NCBI GenBank assembly: GCA_905221605.1
Contig: CAJNDS010000032.1
Coordinates: 136,388-200,387 of the forward strand
Reading direction: 5' to 3'
Origin: Symbiodinium natans
Taxonomy: Eukaryota; Sar; Dinophyceae; Suessiales; Symbiodiniaceae
Length of the DNA: 64,000 nt
This document shows positions 43,726 through 57,457 of the stretch, in pieces. The notes below the pieces were generated by a model. The model had not been told where the DNA came from. It saw nothing but the letters and a program-made list of their open reading frames with translations, and ran no database searches. Position 1 is the first letter of the stretch; each line of letters opens with the position of its first letter. The position numbers and the translations under genes are program-made.

Positions 43726-44154
43726 GAACGGGTGCCTTTGGGGCCATACGGGGTTTAGGCAATAGTGCTTAATTAGTCCTTTTTGTTCTCGCGCCGACCT
43801 CAGCAGTAGGAGTTGTGTTCACACTCGTTGCGCGTGTACCATGCATCGAAGGCTGCACAGCGGGTAGGTCTAGTTTCGGGCCAAAGAGCTCGTCGAAGAC
43901 TTGGCCATGGCTTGCAGGATCTTGTTCTTGCTGCATGCGGCAAGCGTTTCGATGGCATCGGCCATCGCAGTGCTCTTAGCTTCAGCCGTTCTCCAGAAGT
44001 CGGGCATTGAGGGCTTTCCATGACTCAACTTGACACCCACAGTCACCCAAATCTTTCACGACTCTGGAAAGGCTCTTGAAGACTCTATCGAAAGACTCTA
44101 TCCAACTTTACAACTTTATCCTGTGACTAGCTTCGGCACCCTCGGGTCCCAGGT

Positions 44155-44502
44155 GTGCAACTCCTCCGACACGCCAGCGCTCTTGCAGCTCCGGCCGCGA
44201 CGCGGCTCTTTTGTGGACAGTCATCCAGATGGCCTTCCGGAGGTGGCTGGACCTGCAACGGATCCGAAGACCTGCCCAATTTGTCATTCATCCGTCACGG
44301 GTTTGGAGATTTAGACTGCCGGTTTGAGCAGTTCATGAAGCGGGCTCAGACCAGGGTGTCGGGTTTGGTGTACTGTGCAAACACCACGCTGGACTCCCTC
44401 TTCTGGCAACCTGCTTTCAGGAGATTCCCGAGATGGCTCACGCAGCGCATGCGCAAGCAGCACCTTGGCTTCGAGACTGCTGCGAGAGTATTTCTACCTT
44501 AA
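44155..44502 (+). CDS. Candidate ORF, unknown
   Basis: A 115-codon frame. Its 3' half is the more convincing part (GDLDCRFEQFMKRAQ, GLVYCANTTLDSLFW, WLTQRMRKQHLGFET). No domain was recognised. It may be a retroelement remnant or a lineage-specific gene. Confidence 0.25.
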   Translation: MQLLRHASALAAPAATRLFCGQSSRWPSGGGWTCNGSEDLPNLSFIRHGFGDLDCRFEQFMKRAQTRVSGLVYCANTTLDSLFWQPAFRRFPRWLTQRMRKQHLGFETAARVFLP

Positions 44503-44730
44503 GAACCCCAAACCGACCTTTCATTAGCCTCGGTGTGGCAAGCGCCGGCACAGCGGCTAGCAGGGCTCGGGGTTTAGAGTTTAACTAGGGTTCACATCTC
44601 CCCAGCGATGGCCAACCAGTCTGTCTCCACGCTTGTGGGAGAAGTTGCCGAAGTTTCCTTTGTGTAGTTTGCCGCCCAAAACCGTGCGAGAAGACCAGAG
44701 CGGGTCTATGCGAGTCCGTTTGGGCTTGAG

Positions 44731-45128
44731 GGGCGTCCAGATACCGAGTCCTGAGTCCAGACCGTCATAGGATCCCGCGAAGTCCACACAAGGTCCAGAG
44801 TACTCGTAGTTCAGAGCATGTCAAGAGGAAGACCAGCTGGGTGTATGGGGTGTGGTTGGAACATGTAAATCGCACATGGCATGCAGAATCCGCAACATTC
44901 CAGGCTCAATTAATAGCTTTGAAAGAGGTACCCACCCTCCCCCCAGAGAAAAAGCCTTTGAATGTGGGAGCTGCCGCTCCTCAATGCCTCTACGTGTTTC
45001 CAGCCCCCTGGGAGCTGCAGCTCCAAAGCTGGGGTACTTCGCCGCTGCTTGTACTAGCCGAATGCCGTTACAAGCCACGCCGGGCGGTTTCTAAGCCCTT
45101 TCCGGATGACCGCAGTCATCAAAACTGA
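44731..45128 (+). CDS. Candidate ORF without ATG, possibly retroelement-derived
   Basis: 132 codons are open from just after a TGA at 44,728 to a TGA at 45,126. Segments are KRKTSWVYGVWLEHV, NRTWHAESATFQAQL, IALKEVPTLPPEKKP and PWELQLQSWGTSPLL. A shifted frame just upstream (44,607-44,665; MANQSVSTLVGEVAE) also looks coding, which suggests frameshifts in an old element. No retroelement signature was found. Confidence 0.3.
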
Positions 45129-45387
45129 GCCTTCAGCAGCATAGCGAAAACAGAGCTGCGACTGACTGCCTTTTGCGGATTGCTTCTTTCACGCATGTCA
45201 GTCGGGCTGAGCATGTTCCTAGAACTCATGGGGAGCGCTAGACCGGGCCTCGCGGCCTGCTGGACAGGAGGGGGAATGGAGGTGGGTTGTTAATTTTAAC
45301 GCTACGCGACCCGCCTCGGCCCGGCCCAGCGCATCCGCGTGAGCATGGTGATTCCGCAGCGCCCAAGTCGCTGGACCCCAAGCAATA

Positions 45388-45530
45388 AGGGTTGGGTTGA
45401 GGGTTGAGGGTTGAGGGTTGAGGGTTCCGGTTTATGGTTTATGGTTTGGGGTTTGGGGTTGAGGGTTAGTTTAGGGCTCAAGGTTCACGCTTTGGGGTTG
45501 AGGGTTTTTTTGGGTTTAGGGTTCGGCTTG
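45388..45530. repeat. Degenerate interstitial telomere-like repeats
   Basis: Runs of gggttga, then ggtttat, ggtttgg and gggttta units. They are variants of the TTTAGGG telomere repeat used by dinoflagellates and plants, here inside the contig. Confidence 0.65.
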
Positions 45531-45584
45531 GAGTGATCGTAGGGTTGAGCCAGGCCCCTTAAGGTTTAAGGCGACTCTTCGGCA

Positions 45585-45745
45585 GGGTGGGGGGGTGGGG
45601 GCTTCGAAGGGGGAGGGTGGGGGGGGTGGTGGGTGGGGGTGGGGGGGGGGTGGGGGGGGGGGTGGGGGGGGGGTGGGGTTGGAGGGGGGGGGGGGGGGGG
45701 GGGGTGGGTGGGTGGGGGGGAGGGGTGGGTGGGGGGAAGCGGGGG
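45585..45745. repeat. G-rich low-complexity tract
   Basis: About 160 bases of g-runs interrupted by single t or a. Gly- and Pro-rich ORFs on the two strands are artefacts. Confidence 0.9.
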
Positions 45746-46179
45746 GCGCCCTGCTGGGATGGGCTGCAACTGCCTCTGGTCCTGGCGAGACATCCGCTTG
45801 CGGACCCTCCTCTCCTAGGGGGGGTACCCATTTGAAGCAAAAAAAGGGGGCCGTTGGGCTTGGGGGGAGGATTCGGAGGGGGGTGCCTGTTCTGACAACC
45901 TATACACCTTCGGCCCGAGGCCTCGGCGGATAACCCCAAATGCCAGAGGCTTCGGGGCTCGGCGGATAGGTGCCCAACAAAAAAAGACAGGTTCTGAATG
46001 GTTCTGATGGTCGGAAGTGGTGGCCTTTCCAAATTGGCTTTTCCAGCTTTTCATGGTGGCGATGTGGGTGCAACGGGTTTAGGGGTTTTAGGGTTTAGGG
46101 TACACTTGACAAACCTTGATCGTTTCAAGTTGGCACAAACGGGCCTTTTGTTTTGCGACATCGTCATTTCGCGGACAGA

Positions 46180-49100
46180 ATCTAGTCGACAAAATCCAAA
46201 ATGTGAGCGCTATCTCAGGCACACCACAACCCAGGAGCAAACAATGTGTCAGCCGGTACAAGCTCCAGGTGCACGCGAGCTGGCGGCACTTTCGCCCAAG
46301 ATCGCCGCGTCAGGCGGCCGTGCAGGCAAGGGATGGGGATTGTTGAGGGGGGTGCAGGGCATGTTGTCTAGGCTTCTCGGCTGAGTGGATTTGCAGGGCG
46401 TGCGGTCTCCGGAATTAAGGGCCCCAGAAAGAACTTCAGCGTCAGCCCTCAGCATACCATCTATCCAACACCTTCGCAGGGCGGCTACGCAATCACACAG
46501 GCCGCATAGGTTTTTATGCTTCGGGTTCATCTCTTTGAGATCAGTGTGGGCAGAGGACATCTGACAATTGCCCCATGTGTTTCGAACCGACTGCTTGAGA
46601 CCGCCTGCCCAAAGACGAGAGCTGCACAGTTGCATAGTGCATCTTGATTGGATCTTGCATTTGTGGGGGTCAAGGCTGCTGAAGTGGCCCAGCTGATTGA
46701 GCCCACCGTTTCACTTGCATGTGGTTCTGTGTCATGCTCTAGCGCCATTCGGAAATCTGAGCAAACAGTGCATGTTTTCCTGTCGCCACAGGACCTTTTT
46801 GAGGGCTGCCTCCGTCCTGCGACCTCCCTCGGCCAGCCGCTTGATGAAAAGGAAACCGAAGGAGGCCGAAAGTATCCGAAAGTCTTCGGGTAAAGACACC
46901 AAGAACTTCTTGGTGCGGTTGCCCGTGACAAAGTCTCAGAGCTCGCAGCTTTCGTCCAATCGTCTCCATTGTACCAGTGCCCAAAGCCCTGGGACCTCTG
47001 CCAGTCCGCAGCCTTGATTGAGCCTTGAACAGAAAAGCGCACGAGAAGAAGTTGCAACTTGTGGTCATTTTGTCGTTTGAGGTCCTCCTCAAACACAACT
47101 GGCATGCGGAGCTCCTGCTCGGCATCTCAGCACCTCAGACGGAAGATCCGAAGATCGCCCCATTTGGTGTTCAAAAAAGTGTTCTCGGGGATGTGGTTTG
47201 GTGGGGTCGAGGGGTTCGATAGAACGCTTTCTCCCAAGGGGCCCCAAGGGCATTCATCTTCCATGGCCCAGTGTCAGTCCAAGAACAGGATCGGTGGAAA
47301 CGAAAATGAAAGAACGCATGGAGAACATACCCCCAAGATTCTTCACATACCCCCCACACAATCCAACCCACTCATCCGGACAAGTCCGGGTTTTCTCGGC
47401 TTTCGAGGCTGGGGGGTTTGTGATGCTGTACAGGGCTAGGACCCTAGGAAAGTCCTTGAACCCGTTGAAAGGCATCCGCTGGTTGAGGGTCTCTATGCGA
47501 TTCGAGGGGTTTAGGATGGTTTCGGGCTCGGCGTTCAGCGTTTCTCCACGCCTTGCGGCAGGTACCCTATCTTCTGGCTAGACATTGGGACTTACGGGTG
47601 CTGCCCGATAAATGCGTTGTACTGCACAGGACGGAAACACAGACCTTTGAGCCATGACATCCTGACAGGCTTTGTCCCTCCTAAAAAGACTCACGTGTGC
47701 AAAGTCTTGTGACAGCCAACCTCACCTCCCTTCAAGCAGTGCTCGGTGTGAGGTGTTGCATCCCCAGGCTCAGGAAAGGCTTTAAGCCTCCCAAGACCAA
47801 AGCCAGAAGGCCACCCATTTGAGGTCAGGAAAACCCAAAGACTCCCGTTGCTTCCTCAAAGGGGTCATAGGAACCCTGAGCCCAAGACCAGAAGATGGAA
47901 AAATCGAAGTCTCCACTTACGATTGTGCGGGGCATGCCCGAAAATCAAGCTTTGAGAGTTCGTCCAAAAAGGACATGACAATGGGCGGTATGGGTTGGGG
48001 GGGGGGCATTCGCAGCCTGAGCAACCACCTTTTAAAGCACATTCTCCATTTTCCCTTTGTGTTTCCAGGTGCTTCTGGGTGGAGGGGACAGAGATATGAA
48101 GAACACTGGAACCCCTTGTAGGAGCCCAATGAACTCCGATGCTTTAGCTTGCAACTTTGAGCATTTTGGAGAATAACTCCGGCTCCTGAGCGCAGGATGT
48201 GCCAAAGTCGAGAAGGGCGCGTGCGCGGAGTGTGCCGGGGGCCATGTCCAGACGGATGAAATTTGCCAGGCTTGCGTGGATACCCCTGGCTGGACGACAC
48301 TAGAAGGGAACAACTGTGAGAGCTCAAGCACCGTGTGCAACGACGCCCTCTCTAGGGGCCTTTCCTCCAACACGGCCTGCTGTAAGTGTGGCTGGGCTGT
48401 ACTTGGCGACCGTTTTCCATTCTGGACCCTCGAAGTGCTTCCACTCGCATTAAGACTGCAATGACTACACTTAACGACTGACCTAGATCGCGACATCGCT
48501 TTCCAACACAGGTGGTGGTGGGCAGCGTGCTGCTACACCATTTACCTACTACGTCGCCCCCGTCGTCTTACACGCTGTGACGATCATTGGCTTCCCTGTG
48601 CCACGTACAGGCACCAGCTATGCTGTCAACAAGGCGTCTGGGGTGGGGGGGGGGACTACTTTTGCACATGTTTGCACTTCCGCGCACAGGCTTATACAAG
48701 CCTTATAGCATGCATATGTATATATGTATATCTACAGGCCTTGCGGCACGGGCCGGCCTGGCCGTCTGAAAGCTGAAACTCGGGTTTGGGTTTAGGGGTT
48801 GGAAAAAATAAGAAGAAGAGAAAGAAGAAGAAGAAGAAGAAAAGGAAGAAGAAGAAGAAGATACAGAAGAAGAAAAGGAAGAAGAAGGAGAAGAAGAGAA
48901 ATAAGAAGAACAAGAAGAAGAAAAGAAAGAAGAAGAAAAAGAAGAATAAGAAGAAGAGAAAGAAGAAGAAACAGAAGTAGAAGAAAAGAAAGAATAATAA
49001 ATAGAAGAAGAAGAAAAGAAGAGACAGAATAATCACAAGAAGAAAGGGTAAAGGAAGAAAAAGAAGAAGAGCAAGAAGAAGAATAAACAGAAGAATAATA

Positions 49101-52100
49101 ACATAAAGAAGAAGAAGAAAAGAAAAAAAATAATATTAACAAGAAGAAAGGGTAAAGGAAGAAAAAGAAGAATAAGAGAAATATGAATAAGAAGAAAAAA
49201 GAAGAATAAACAGAAGAAGAAGAAAATGAAGAAGAATGAAAAGAAGAAGAAAAGACAAAAAAAAGGAATAAGAAAAAAACAAAGAATAATAAAAGAAAGC
49301 AGAAGAAAAAGAATAAGAAAAAAATAAAAGAAAGACGAACAGCAAGAGGAAGAAAATCGGAAGAAGAAGAAGAATAAGAGAAATAATAATAATAATAATA
49401 ATAACAACAAAGAAGAAGACAAGTAAGAAAAAGAAAAAGAATAAGAAAACAAATGAACAGGAAGCAGAAGAAAGAACAGGAAGCGACGGCCTAAACCATA
49501 CATATAATCCTCTGCGTGCGCGTGCACGTGCACGTGCGCGGGCGCGGGCGCGTGCGCGTGCGCGTGCGCGCGCGCGCGCGTGTGTGCGCGTGCGTGCGCG
49601 CACGTGCGCGTGCGCGCACGCGCGTGTTGTGCGCGAGCGTGCGCGCGCGCCCTGTGCGCAACAGCATCAGTGGCATGTGGCACCCCCCCCCCCCCCCCCC
49701 ACCCCCCACCCCCCCCCCCCCACCCCCCCCCCCCCCCCCCCCACATAACTACAGACCCTTTTTTGGATGCCTTTCCCCCACTCCCACCCTCCCAGGACTT
49801 CGGGGAGCCGTCCTTGGAGCACCGCCAACCCACGCGACGTGGGCGCGGTTGGCGCTGCGTGCATACACGGCAGCCACATAAACAGTTTTTCGCGCAACAC
49901 ACAAAAAAGCGCGGTATTTACCACGTTTTCGGCCCCTCGGACCCCCGCCCAAGCGAGCATCATGAGCATCAGCGAGGCCCTCATGAGCATCAGCGAAGCT
50001 CCGGAGCCGGGACCCGAGGACCCCGAGAAACGAAGGGCTCTTGTTGCTCACCCGTGGGTGCGTATCGCAGACGTCGGCTGACCCCCACGAAGCCTCGGGT
50101 GTCAATGATGCTCACCGGCAGTGCCCCGAAAGGAGGTGTGTGTCGAAACACGTGAAAAACACGGTATTTACGGTGTTTTCTGGCTTTATTGAGGCGCCCG
50201 GGCCCTCCCGTGGCCCCGGGGGGGGGTCGCTGATGCTCATGATGCTCGCCCCTGTTGGGGGTGGTACCCCCCCCAAACTTGAGGTATAAGGTCCTGGGGA
50301 GGGCGGGGAGCAGCGCGGGTGTGGGCATGGCTGGCACAGGCACCCTTCGGGATTTCACAAACGCCGACAGGGGTCGGCGGATAATGTATCAATAGAAGTC
50401 ATCAACTCCTCAGCCCCTCCCAGCTCAGGATTGTGAACTGCTCGACTTCGGCCTTACTGTAGACGGAGCCGCTCGGCTGGTTAGACCTGTCAAAGACCTT
50501 TAAGCCTCTTGGGCTTCGGCTGGGGAGTTTGGGGACAGCTAGGGATATTTCGGTAGACCCGGTAGACGGATTCCCCTTCCATTGAAGATGTAAGAAGGAT
50601 CGAGAAGGGCGTCGGTAGAGATCGAGAATCCCCGTTTGCCGTAGCGCTCCGAAACCAAGGCCTGGGCTCCCCCGAAGAAGCATGCAAAGCACCGCCCTTT
50701 CCATCCGGTTCTATAGGAAGCCTTGGGGAGACAAGCTCTAGTGACACAACTTGCAAACTCTGAGAGCCCGGCGAGCATCGCTGGAGACCTGCATCTGGGG
50801 TGACAGCACTTGACAGCACGGCTTCTGCCTGGCACGGAGTCTAACATCCATTTCCCGCACCACTGGGGTTCCATCCGATACTGGACGGCGGAGTCGCCCC
50901 TTCTCTACAGCCTTGTCGAGACGTAGCTGGGACCACCGGCTCAGACCGTTCGGCGACGCTGAGTGCATCAGAGGTAGAGTGTCGTTTGCGCTATTTTGCG
51001 CTTAACAGGACTGAAACCACAAGACTGTTGAGCGCGCAACAAATCCCAATGTAAGAGTCCAGCCGGGCAGTAGCGAGAAAGTTACTTTTTTGACCCGAGT
51101 GGGCCGACAGGCTTGGGTTAAAGGCACATGCCCTAAACCCCGAACATCCTTGACCCTAGACAAAAGGGAGTACTGTAAACTCCATCCAGAGCTCAGGCCA
51201 CCGGGAGCCTGCAGCTGGCGCAGGGCACGCCCGCACGCGTGGGCGGCACGAGAAATGAGGACACCTCAAGTCCCAAGTGTTCGGGGGCCAGAAAAAACTA
51301 GCGCAACTTGCGTTTCGAGAAGACTTCCTGTGTCCATTAGGGCATTGAGCAGTAGGCTTACGCATTATATGGAGCTTGAAACCATCGCAGCCAAGAGACT
51401 TAAACAATGACGAGCCGGCCCCCACAGGCCTTTGAAGTCAGTTGCACGATCACAGCCTACGAGCCCGGCGGCTTCTCAGCATCGACGACTCTTACCGTGG
51501 TGGCCACGGATGGTGTCTCCTATGGACAGTATCCGCAGCTTGGACCACACTCGCAAATGTTCCCGGTATCACTCCAAGCTTCCCCATGGCAGGGTGATTC
51601 CCAGATTCTACATGGGCTTGGCCAAAAGGGGCCAGGTTGTGTGTTTTGTCTGTACGGCAGCACCCAGTAACAAAGAACCTCAAGCCAAGCTAAAGCAAAG
51701 GGCTGAGGGTCTGAGCGAGTCTCAGTTTTCAGTTTATTTGGGGACCTGGGATACGCTGCGACCAGATTCTTGTCAGTGTGCAAGAATGGTTTCCTGCAGT
51801 GCCAATGGTTTCAGACAGCCCTGCCACAAACCCTCAGAACCCTCTTATAAATCCTCAAGAGCCTGGTGAGACTGCCGATTCGCTCATTGTTCTCCACTTC
51901 CTTAACCCCTTACTTGAGTTCCAATACTTCGCAGAGTAGAGTGCGGAGCCCTAAATGCATCCCCTCAGCCTGAGGTTGGTGTTTGGTACCGGCACCAATT
52001 CGTACTCGCCCAGCCTCCAGCAAGGGACCGCCAACAGTGGCCTCAGCTGGAGCCATGTTTTGGGAGTTCTTGGCGCTTTCGTGTTTGATGGCTGACAACC

Positions 52101-55100
52101 TTGCATCATCTTGCATGCATGACATGCGCGACGCACCTCTTTTCATGATACGCCATCAACATCATAAGCGCATCAGATTACACTCTGGTGTAAAACCAAG
52201 CCGGGCTAAAACCCTGAGCCATCTGAGTCGTTAGAGGAGCTTTGACCAGCTCCAGTGCAACCCATCGGACGCGGCCAATCTATTGGTGCTCGACCCCAGC
52301 AACGGAACCGTGAGTTTCACCAACTCGCCGACCAAGGGTGAGGTGCGAGGATTGTTTTCGCTTGCATTTCTTATGGGAAACCTGACGACTTAAACTACAT
52401 TCACTCACCGCAACTATGTCCAAGCAGTAGCCACTATGCGACAATAATAGCAGGCTCATCTTCCACCACAAAGCCCCAGCCTTGTCATCTCCGAAGGCAT
52501 TTGCTTCTGGTGTCTTTGAGGTTTGGTGGGTCTGGCAGGGTCAAGAAAGATGGTTTGGGGCGTTCCTGGCTTTAGGTTCGAGGCCGTTCCTCAGTGAAAC
52601 CCAGCCAACCCTTAACATCCCAACCCAAGACCAGTGAGATTTAGCCAAGCCTGCCGGCGGAGCCCGCCAGCATGGCCTGCCAGCCGTGAAACCCAAGCTT
52701 CGAGCCCTTTGTAGACCACAGTTCCGCCTCAGCGTTAGTCGCCTGAGCCTCCCCAGCCTGCTTCATTCTTCATTGCAGCCTCCCTGGCCGGCGTTTTAAG
52801 ACCCACGTTCCGGCACGGTCATTCCAGTACAGTTTGAGGATTGTGCCTGCTGAGATTGCCAGCAACGCACACGCCCTCAATTAGGTCTGGGCTAACACTT
52901 GTTGGTGATTGTGTTGGTGGTTGCGCGTTTATTGCACTTGTGTGTGCGCTGTGATGCCTTGGCTTCGTTTGTAAACACACGCGTGATCTCTTGAGTATGT
53001 GCCTAGCGTGGCCAAACAACCCTCGCCCAAAGAGCCTGCTGCCCTGAGCCACTTTGTCCTTGCGATCTTGCGAAGATCTAGCAACCCTCTTGTCGGGGAA
53101 CAACCCCTCAACTCTCTACCCACAGGTCAGCGACCTGGGTGTGCTCGACTCCAGCCGCGGTGGCATATGCGCCGTCCGGGCTACACCAACCGCGGACCCT
53201 CCCGGAACTCCACAGGTTCAGGTTGAGGTGATACTAGGATACATCAGGGGACATAATGGATGGCGTAGACGGGGTTTAAACTTTATAGTGTTTAAGGTGC
53301 TCCAGAAAATCTGAAGCCATTTTCAGGTGCAGGCAGCGTGGTTCCCGTTGAAGTGTGGTCCTGGTACTACCGTATATTCCCTATTCCGGTTGAACTTCAA
53401 GCATCGACTTCTGAACCTTATAAATCAAGGAGTTCCATAGCCATTCCGCCTCGCTTTGGGTGCTGCCTCGATTTTGGGTGCTGCTTCAACGCGTGGGCTT
53501 CGCGCTGAAGCAGCACGCTGAAATTGAGGTGGAACGATAGTCGAGGTGGCACGTTGTGAAAATCAACTGGGTTTCGCTAGAAAGGCTATTTTGTTTGAGA
53601 AGAAACATGCCAGGCCAAATTCCCGTGCCAAATGCATGCTGCCTCGATTTGGGTGCTGCCTCAATTTCGGATGCTGCTTCAGCACGTGGGCTTCGCGCTG
53701 AAGCAGCACGCTGAAATTGAGGTGGAACGATACTTGAGGTGGAACGGTTAGGGAAACCCTTGAATAAAGCGCCCTTAAGAGATTGCGAGATGAAAAGAAG
53801 CACAAAAGAGGCCTAGGCATTGAGAACGGAGGCTCAGCTTTGAGTTTACGGAGTTTACACGGAGTTTACACGGAGTTTACGACCCGTGCCTTTCTGCGAC
53901 AACGCTCCCTGAAGGAACCCTGGGGGCCGTCGCTGCTGTCCCTGCAGCCCGTGTCCGCATCCTTCGTGGCCGTCGAAGCAGCAGTCGCCCCCCCCACGTT
54001 TGCTGGGGTTCTCGGGCGGGTGTGAGGAGGAGTGTTGGATGGTTTGCGGAGTTCGTTCAACAGATTTGGGGATGTGATGTGAGGCCACTGTGGTTTCAAA
54101 CGGCTTTCGCGTGCACGTCTTGCAGTTTGGTGTTTTCGAGTCGAGGCCATAGGCGGGGCCGAGGGGGTGGGGGGTCACATTGTAAGGGGGGGGCCGCTTC
54201 GTCCTAAAACCTCCGTCCATCCGTTCTCTGGTGCAAGTGCCTCAGTTTGGTGCCTTATAGGTATGGACCAGCCTTTCCTACACCGGCAACTTTCAGGTGA
54301 CGGTGGGCAAGGCATCTTTGTCTCTGGCTTCGGTGCTTTGGGGGTTTTGCAGCTGGCTGGGAGGTGGGTCAACATGTCACCGTAAGGCTGAACAGAACCC
54401 TGAAGCCCCATAGTGCATCACAAAATCCCACCTCCATTCATCTCATCTGGCAACAGTTGCCATAGGATTTAAATTGAAGGTGAGTATGCATGTGAAGTAA
54501 CGTGGGCCTCAGGCTGTGTTTAACGCACTTGGCACAGCAAGCACGCTGCTGCCACGTGGATGGGTCGGTTTAAAATTTCTACAGTAGCAGTTCGAGCAGT
54601 GACGTATACTGTCGGCCCCTTTGTGGGATGAAGGTCAAAACTTTCCTAAACCCCTGAAGCCCACCATCCCACTTTTGCCACATAGGTGGCGCCGACAGTC
54701 AAGCCAGTCGAGCCGCCACAGAGCGAACGGCTGCTTCCTCCCACGGCGCTGCTCCTTTCAAGTGGGATAGCAGTGTTGCACAGCCCTTGAAAGTGGGTAC
54801 GTTTGGTTCCGTGCCACCCGCAGAAGTAGGAGGGCCTCGAGATCTCGCCCGTAGGGCACGAGTTAAGCGGTGGGTTTAGTGTGTTTTTTCTGATCGATCT
54901 TATGCTTTCTTTCGGGTGTTCAGGCAATGGACTTGAAGGATTTTTTCGGTAACCCGGTAAGCCACGCCGTTTTGTGATTCGGGACCTGCTGAAACTTTCA
55001 TGCGACAGCCCAGCCTGTTTCCAAAACCCGAAGTTGAAAAACAAGGCGCGAAGGAACCTAAAAATGCCCCGTATAGTTAACCCTAAACCGATCAAAGTGC

Positions 55101-57386
55101 CCTACTGTAGGAGCTTGCCTTGAGGTTCACCGGGAATTGTAACAATTCTGTGACGCTGGATGTGGCCACCGGCCGAGCCACGAAGGAAGGCTTTCACGTC
55201 TTCGATTTGGATTCTTGCCGGTGATGTGGTCTAAGGGGCCGAAGCATTTCAGATGATTTCGAGCAAGTGGGAGTAGGCCTGAAGCTCTTCCATCAGGGCT
55301 TATAGGTGGCGCAAGGAGCCTCAGGGGTGGCAGGGTGTCGGGCATTCGCGAACAGGGGGCCCCAGACTGCATATCCCAACGCTGTTACCGTCTTGGCAAC
55401 CCCAAGCCCACACTGTGCAGATTGTCTGCACACCTTCCAATAGGCCGCGCAAACCACCTGCAGAGCCAGTAGAAATTTTACACTACAAGCAAATGAGCGC
55501 ATTGATGAACGAAATACGCGGGCTTATTATAATTCTCTTCACATTGTGCCTGCGTGATAAGAACATAATAAACTCACGAACGTAGTGAGTTCGTTCACAC
55601 AATTCATGCATTCGCTCGTAAACTCACTTCTTTATAATTGTGTTCACTTAACCCTTAATAGTAATCTAAAGGGGCTGTCGCCCACAGCCGGGCACGCCCC
55701 GGGCGGAGCAGCCACAACAACAACCACAAGACGCGCGCGCGCGCGCGCGCGCTATTGGAGTAAGCTCGGTCCCCAAAAAGCAGGATGAGGTTGAACACGC
55801 TCTGCCCCCAACCAAAACTTCCCTTCATTAAGGGACTCGTAGATGTCGTATGGGGCTGTCCTTCAACTTTAAGATCGTTTAAAATAGGTTTTATAGCGTC
55901 AATTCCCACCCGCAGGCAGTGTCCCCAATATTTTTTGGTGGCCCCGAAACCAAAAGCAGCTGCAAGTTAAATAAGTTGTATTTAACTTGCAGCTGTGTTT
56001 GGAAGAGGGGCCACCAAATTGGACTCCCAGATGCCCCCGTCCCAGATGCCCCTATCCCAGATGTAGGGTTTTAGGGCCATGCTCAGGCAGCGTCCTTCCA
56101 GTCCTGCCGCCCAAAAACCCCTTCACCCTCCCGCAGGAGCCGCTCATGCTACCGATGCTCGCCCCCCGGATCCCCAAAGAGAAACGAAGCCTCGATGATG
56201 CGCATCCCGGCCGCGCATCATGAGCATCAGCGGTTCCGGCCTCCAGGCATGCGTAGCTTATTGGAGCATATGCCGGCCTCAAAACGGAAATGTCCGTTAA
56301 CAGCACGAAAACCACGGTATTTAGAGTGTGTTCTGCGTTTTCCAAGCTCTTGGCCGCATCCGAAACCGGTCCTTTGGGGTGGCCGATGCCCCCAAAAAAA
56401 CGCCAACAACGCGTCTTTGGCAAAAGTTAAAAAATAGAGTCGATGATGCTCCGGGGTCGTTTTTGGGACCTTCCTTGGGGCACCCAAAAATGCATCCGGG
56501 AGCCCAATGTCGGTGGGGAATAGCGCGTGTTTCGCAACGAAAAATGAGCCTAAAACATGATGCCCTTCGGAAGCCGAATTTGGAGCCGGATGTTGCCGAG
56601 CCAACCGGGTCGGCGGCGTAGGACGCGCCGCGAGTAGCTAAAGCTAGGGCTGGCGCCTAACGGCGTCGGACCACGGGCGTGCCCGGATTTCAGGCCTAGC
56701 GGCACGGGCCGGCCCCCGCCCCCCCAAAACACGAAACCTAAACCTTGGCACTGTCCTCTCTTTCCCTTTTTCTTTGTCCTTTGTCTTTGTCGCTCTCCTC
56801 TCGCTCTCTTTCCCTTTTTCTTTATCCTTTGTCTTTGCCTCTCGCGCTCTCTCTCTCTCTCGCTCTCTTTTTCTGTCTTTGTTTCTTCCTCTCTCTACTT
56901 GCCTGTTTTTGTTTTTCTCTGTCTTTCTCTTTTTTCTCTTACTTCTCCGGCGCTTCCTTATTTGTATTTCCTCTTTCTCTTTATCTTTTTGTTTCTCATT
57001 ATCTTTATTCTCCTGCGCTTACTTGTTTTCATTTTGCCTTTCTCTTTCTCTTTCTCTTTCTCTTTCTCTTTCTCTTTCTCTTTCTCTTTCTCTTTCTCTT
57101 TCTCCCTTTCTTTCTTTTTTTGTCTTGCTGTTCTCCTCCGGTTCACCTTTTTGTTTCTCCTTCACCTGTCTCTTTTTTCTTTTCTTTCTGTTGCTGTTGG
57201 TCTTCGCCATCCAAAGGGAATTGCCTTTAAAAATCAAGCTTCAAAACCATAGCGGCGCAGGGAAATGTGGGAAACACTCCCCTTGGCATTCTCTGCTCGG
57301 AAAGCGTGGGAAGATCTCTCCCGAGAGCTTCGGCAACAAACAGGAAAAGGCGCGAGCCGAAGCAGCGCAGAAGCGCCTGCAGTGAG

Positions 57387-57457
<71 letters not shown>

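Noticed and set aside
48692-49902. Long Leu/Phe/Ser-rich ORFs up to 289 residues
   Set aside because: Translation of the GAAGAA, CGTGCG and poly-C tracts; any frame is open there.
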